From: Ruegeria sp. 6PALISEP08
GTDB taxonomy: Bacteria > Pseudomonadota > Alphaproteobacteria > Rhodobacterales > Rhodobacteraceae
DNA length: 64,000 bases
Direction of reading: 5' to 3'
NCBI RefSeq assembly: GCF_001238295.1
Contig: NZ_LGXZ01000004.1
Location: 269,117 to 333,116, forward strand
The notes below the pieces were generated by a model that searched no databases, was not told the origin of the DNA, and worked only from the letters and a program-made list of their open reading frames with translations. Position 1 is the first letter of the stretch. Each line of letters starts with the position of its first letter. Both the position numbers and the translations under genes were made by a program. This document shows positions 61,406 through 64,000 of the stretch, one piece after another.

Positions 61406-63289
61406 CTATGTGTCCTTTTTGGGAAGTGGCGGCAACTTGTCGATACCAAGCCACGGTGGCTGCAAGCCGGTTATCCTGTATCTTGCTGCATTGCGCCCCA
61501 GAAAACTGTTTATGGCCGCATTCATTCCTGAATAGGACCCGCCTCCATGACGGCGATAGGACGTGAATGCGATACTGCCGCCCGGCGCAAGAACCCGGTC
61601 GATGCGACGCAAAAGCTGGCTCATCACCTGCTCTGTGCGCACCCCGCGAATTATGACAACACCGACACTTTCATCTTCAAAAAGCTTAAGCATCAAAGGT
61701 GGCAGTGCGCGGTAGACTTTGAGGCGCCCGGCCAGGATCGGCTCGCGGAAATACTCCAGCAACGCATAAAACGTGCGATCAAGCGCCTGTAGATCCGGAT
61801 CCTGCGAAGCATCCGCGCAAGTGAAGCTGTCCCAAGACAGCCCCCATGGCGCTATGAGCGTCAATTGCGCGACGGCATCCAAGGCAAGTACTTCCTCAAC
61901 GATTTCCGTTTCGACATGCCCGATCAGCGCCCAATTTTTCTTGCCACTGATGGATTGCAAAAAGCTTTGACGCTGGTCTTTCGTTCTTTCAATCTCAGGA
62001 GAAGCAGAGGGCAAGAAAGCCGGATCTTTCGGATCAAACGGCACCGAAACCTGCTTGGCATCGGTAATCTGCGCGTGTTGCGTCGCAGCCTCTTCATGGT
62101 CGAACGTCGTACCAAGGGAATCGAGGCGAACGAACCAAGGGAAATTGTTCGGCTTGGAGTTCTCGGCCTTGGACATTTTGCCCAGGCGCGTCCACTTTGC
62201 AACCTGAGCAAATGTGATTTCAGGGTCTTTGTAGAGTTCGGTGTTGAAGGACAAATCACCATCTTCCATCACACCAAGTTCCAGCGCCTTGACATAGCGC
62301 CCGCTGTGAAACCGTCTGAATTTCGCGACAAATTCCTTCGCCACATCGGTCTCGAGAAGGCTTGCGATACGGTCTTTGTGATACGCAACCGCCTGCTCGT
62401 GCACCTGCCTCAGAACTGAATCTGACTGCAGCTTTTCGTAAACCCGGCGCAGGCGTGCAACTTTCGACAGGATCGAGGTATCTTCGATGTCGTTATAGCA
62501 ATGCAGTCGCCAGTACGCCTGACCGGTTGCTTCCATCTTGGGATGAAAACTCGAGGTATTCACATCCCCTCGCAACCGTTTCATCAGATAGCTTTCCACT
62601 GACCGCACTGCATAGTGGTTCATTCGAAAAAGTCTGCGCCCAAACCCGGCCCCCGTCGAGGAATAGGCCCACCCCCGTCGACGCATCGCAGGAGGCAACG
62701 GATCACCATCGCCATCGATCCAAGTAAAACGGTCTGCTTTTTTAGGTATTGGTCCACGCGGTCGATGCGTACTGATTGTCCGATACGATCCGTTGTTTCG
62801 GAACAAAGACTTGAACGCCCGCAAGTTGTGTGGGCTGACAGCTCCAAGCTCACCCGCACGGGTAAACTGCTCAACAATGAACCGGTCTTCGAATTCAACA
62901 ACCCCGTTATGCCCAAATAGCTGCCAAATTGCAGTAAACCCATCTGCATATGGCAATGCACGAAACAGATCGTCCAAAGTCCCTTCTCCGATGCGGATGT
63001 CGAAAAACTCGTCAACGTCGCACACCAATATCCACTCGGCCTCTTTGCACCATGGATGTTTCATCGCGTTCGCGTAAGCCGAAGCCTGAGGCCCGAATTT
63101 CCAAGGCCCCGGATTGTCGATATGTGCAAGAAACCCCAGTTCCTGACATCGACTCAGGATCGCGTCGGTGCCGTCCGAGCAATCATTTGAATTGACGATG
63201 AAGTGGGTGAAGCCGATCGACTGGTAATAGGCAATCCACTCGAGGATGAAAGGGCCTTCATCTTTCATAGTGGAAATGACAAGTCTCAT
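61406..63289 (-). CDS. Glycosyltransferase fused to a degenerate methyltransferase-like domain
   Basis: A 627-residue protein. Residues 1-330 form a Glyco_tranf_2_4 domain with ISTMKDEGPFILEWIAYYQSIGF, NSNDCSDGTDAIL and the DxD site VCDVDEFFD near 88-96. A middle region (330-445) has no clear match. Residues about 445-627 align without large gaps to the methyltransferase at 60640 (LFEDES, PGG, Y.R.G, N.FLG), but the SAM-binding VEIGVWQG is ALIGHVET and the VDGDHSYEG segment is IIRGVRTEQ. Thus catalysis by that half is unlikely. A scaffold or acceptor-binding role is inferred. Confidence 0.82.
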   Translation of the reverse strand: MRLVISTMKDEGPFILEWIAYYQSIGFTHFIVNSNDCSDGTDAILSRCQELGFLAHIDNPGPWKFGPQASAYANAMKHPWCKEAEWILVCDVDEFFDIRIGEGTLDDLFRALPYADGFTAIWQLFGHNGVVEFEDRFIVEQFTRAGELGAVSPHNLRAFKSLFRNNGSYRTISTHRPRGPIPKKADRFTWIDGDGDPLPPAMRRRGWAYSSTGAGFGRRLFRMNHYAVRSVESYLMKRLRGDVNTSSFHPKMEATGQAYWRLHCYNDIEDTSILSKVARLRRVYEKLQSDSVLRQVHEQAVAYHKDRIASLLETDVAKEFVAKFRRFHSGRYVKALELGVMEDGDLSFNTELYKDPEITFAQVAKWTRLGKMSKAENSKPNNFPWFVRLDSLGTTFDHEEAATQHAQITDAKQVSVPFDPKDPAFLPSASPEIERTKDQRQSFLQSISGKKNWALIGHVETEIVEEVLALDAVAQLTLIAPWGLSWDSFTCADASQDPDLQALDRTFYALLEYFREPILAGRLKVYRALPPLMLKLFEDESVGVVIIRGVRTEQVMSQLLRRIDRVLAPGGSIAFTSYRRHGGGSYSGMNAAINSFLGRNAARYRITGLQPPWLGIDKLPPLPKKDT

Positions 63290-63617
63290 TCATTCACCTT
63301 GCAACCATGGCACACTCTATCTGCATCACAGAGGCGTAGCGCGCATTCCCTTACAGCCGTGTTACGGGCCTCCGAATGGCATTGCAAGTAGACAGGCCCG
63401 GGCAACAAAGCCGGGCATTGCGGCCGTTTGCAAGCGTACCCTCTGCTCACCATCACCGGTTTGCAAACAAAACGATTGTCATTTGAAGGAAGACCTAGGT
63501 TGGTTCGGTCGAAAAACGCATTTACTGAGGCAATGCGTCGGTTGGTGAGACAGGGTCATTTACTTCCAACAGCTTAACAGCCTTTCCGTTGGTTGGTACT
63601 TCAAGCCGACTTCTGTC
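63290..63617. other. Gene-free stretch before the Mor-like gene
   Basis: Minus-strand reading frames here are not convincing: the only long one, 63522-63851, lacks any recognisable domain and overlaps the Mor-like gene. A six-base-arm hairpin GCCCGG...CCGGGC (63398-63418) has no T run. The stretch probably holds the promoter of the 627-residue gene on the minus strand. I see nothing else. Confidence 0.4.
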
Positions 63618-63902
63618 GTGCTCCTCAGTCGCCTCAGACACCGCGAGTTCGTAGGTCAGCGCAAACGCCTGCCGTCGGTAAATCATCCCTTGGTTCGGGT
63701 TCTGGGCTGGAAAGATGCTAACAAGCTGGTCAAGGCGTTTTCCGGGATGATGACGCAGCCGTCCAATTGCCGTTTCATCGTGCGCGTCGCCTGTAACCGT
63801 CGACCCCGAGAAATGGCAACTGAGTGCTATTCGCCGAAGGAACTCGCCCATTGTGTCGACCTATCCGTCGATTGGGTGCGCAAAATCCTCTCCGGTAAGT
63901 AG
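63618..63902 (+). CDS. Mor-type (Mu middle operon regulator-like) HTH protein
   Basis: A 94-residue basic protein starting at GTG 63618. Residues about 25-50 (LVRVLGWKDANKLVKAFSGMM) and the C-terminal RRPREMATECYSPKELAHCVDLSVDWVRKILSG match the two-part layout of Mor family activators: a small dimer domain, then a helix-turn-helix. No other phage gene is visible, and no ribosome site is clear, so the start is uncertain. It may be a lone domesticated regulator or the edge of an island that continues beyond the window. Confidence 0.55.
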   Translation: MLLSRLRHREFVGQRKRLPSVNHPLVRVLGWKDANKLVKAFSGMMTQPSNCRFIVRVACNRRPREMATECYSPKELAHCVDLSVDWVRKILSGK

Positions 63903-64000
63903 CAAGTTTTGTTGCAACTTTTTGGGTGAGCTTTGCACTACATTACTGTTTCTATCTTCTCATGGGTAGTTCGACGGTGTTTGAGAAAGCTAGGGTCAGC
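63903..64000. other. Window edge, no gene seen
   Basis: These 98 bases are AT-richer than the rest of the window and contain no supportable reading frame. They may hold a promoter or spacer for a gene beyond the edge. Confidence 0.3.

Noticed and set aside
63522..63851. Minus-strand reading frame overlapping the Mor-like gene
   Set aside because: It has no recognisable domain, no clear ribosome site, and the plus strand carries a recognisable Mor-type layout in the same bases.
1..64000. CRISPR array, tRNA or rRNA genes, insertion sequences
   Set aside because: No regularly spaced repeats, no cloverleaf or T-loop sequence, and no transposase were noticed. A computed tRNA scan would be decisive and was not possible.

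Overview
The window looks like chromosome of a marine alphaproteobacterium of the Roseobacter group (Rhodobacteraceae). The evidence is gene content and order seen in the sequence: a Roseobacter-type formate dehydrogenase cluster with DUF3305/DUF3306/TorD accessories, a CarD - FdxA - S4 - SUV3-like helicase block, an alphaproteobacterial RpoH with an intact RpoH box, hppD beside an Lrp gene, and moderately high GC. No species can be named from the sequence alone. I saw no rRNA, tRNA, CRISPR array, insertion sequence or selenocysteine signal.

Positions 1-3084 hold the end of a DUF294-type protein, a small membrane protein, a membrane-anchored DnaQ-type exonuclease and a flavin reductase. Positions 3081-19879 form a large formate dehydrogenase region. 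It contains a lipoate-ligase-like protein with DUF6505, an Mrp ATPase, a tungstate-binding-protein/cytochrome hybrid, a 650-residue polyferredoxin, DUF3305, DUF3306, a TorD chaperone, a small Tat protein, FDH alpha (Cys type), beta and gamma, a WD40-cytochrome c, a 41-residue peptide, an HTH regulator with a periplasmic-binding-protein-like domain, and a TupABC tungstate importer. I infer a periplasmic, membrane-bound, tungsten-dependent formate dehydrogenase that feeds electrons to the respiratory chain.

Positions 20038-31304 are a reductive pyrimidine degradation regulon: a two-permease ABC importer, dihydropyrimidinase, a beta-ureidopropionase-type hydrolase, dihydropyrimidine dehydrogenase PreA/PreT with an interposed methyltransferase, and a divergent RutR-type TetR regulator. 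A perfect RutR-type palindrome lies in the divergent promoter region, and a weaker one lies upstream of preT. Uracil or thymine would be imported and degraded to beta-amino acids, ammonia and CO2.

Positions 31464-57591 are mostly housekeeping: a ChrR-like cupin, a glycosyltransferase, metY, acetyltransferase, SIMPL protein, a GspL/PilP-like fusion, hppD with an Lrp regulator, a Kef-type antiporter, cobT/cobS, a K+ channel, carD, fdxA, an S4 protein, an SUV3-like helicase, a TPR protein, an SCP2 protein, a hydrolase, pepF, an EamA transporter, a DksA-like zinc finger, an oxidoreductase, rpoH and rluD.

Positions 57636-63289 are a minus-strand glycan locus of four genes. Two are fusions: glycosyltransferase plus ATP-grasp, and glycosyltransferase plus a decayed copy of the neighbouring methyltransferase. 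The right edge (63290-64000) is gene-poor and holds a Mor-type HTH protein. The strongest leads for something undescribed are the TupA-fragment/cytochrome hybrid and its formate dehydrogenase neighbours, and the GT/pseudo-methyltransferase fusion.
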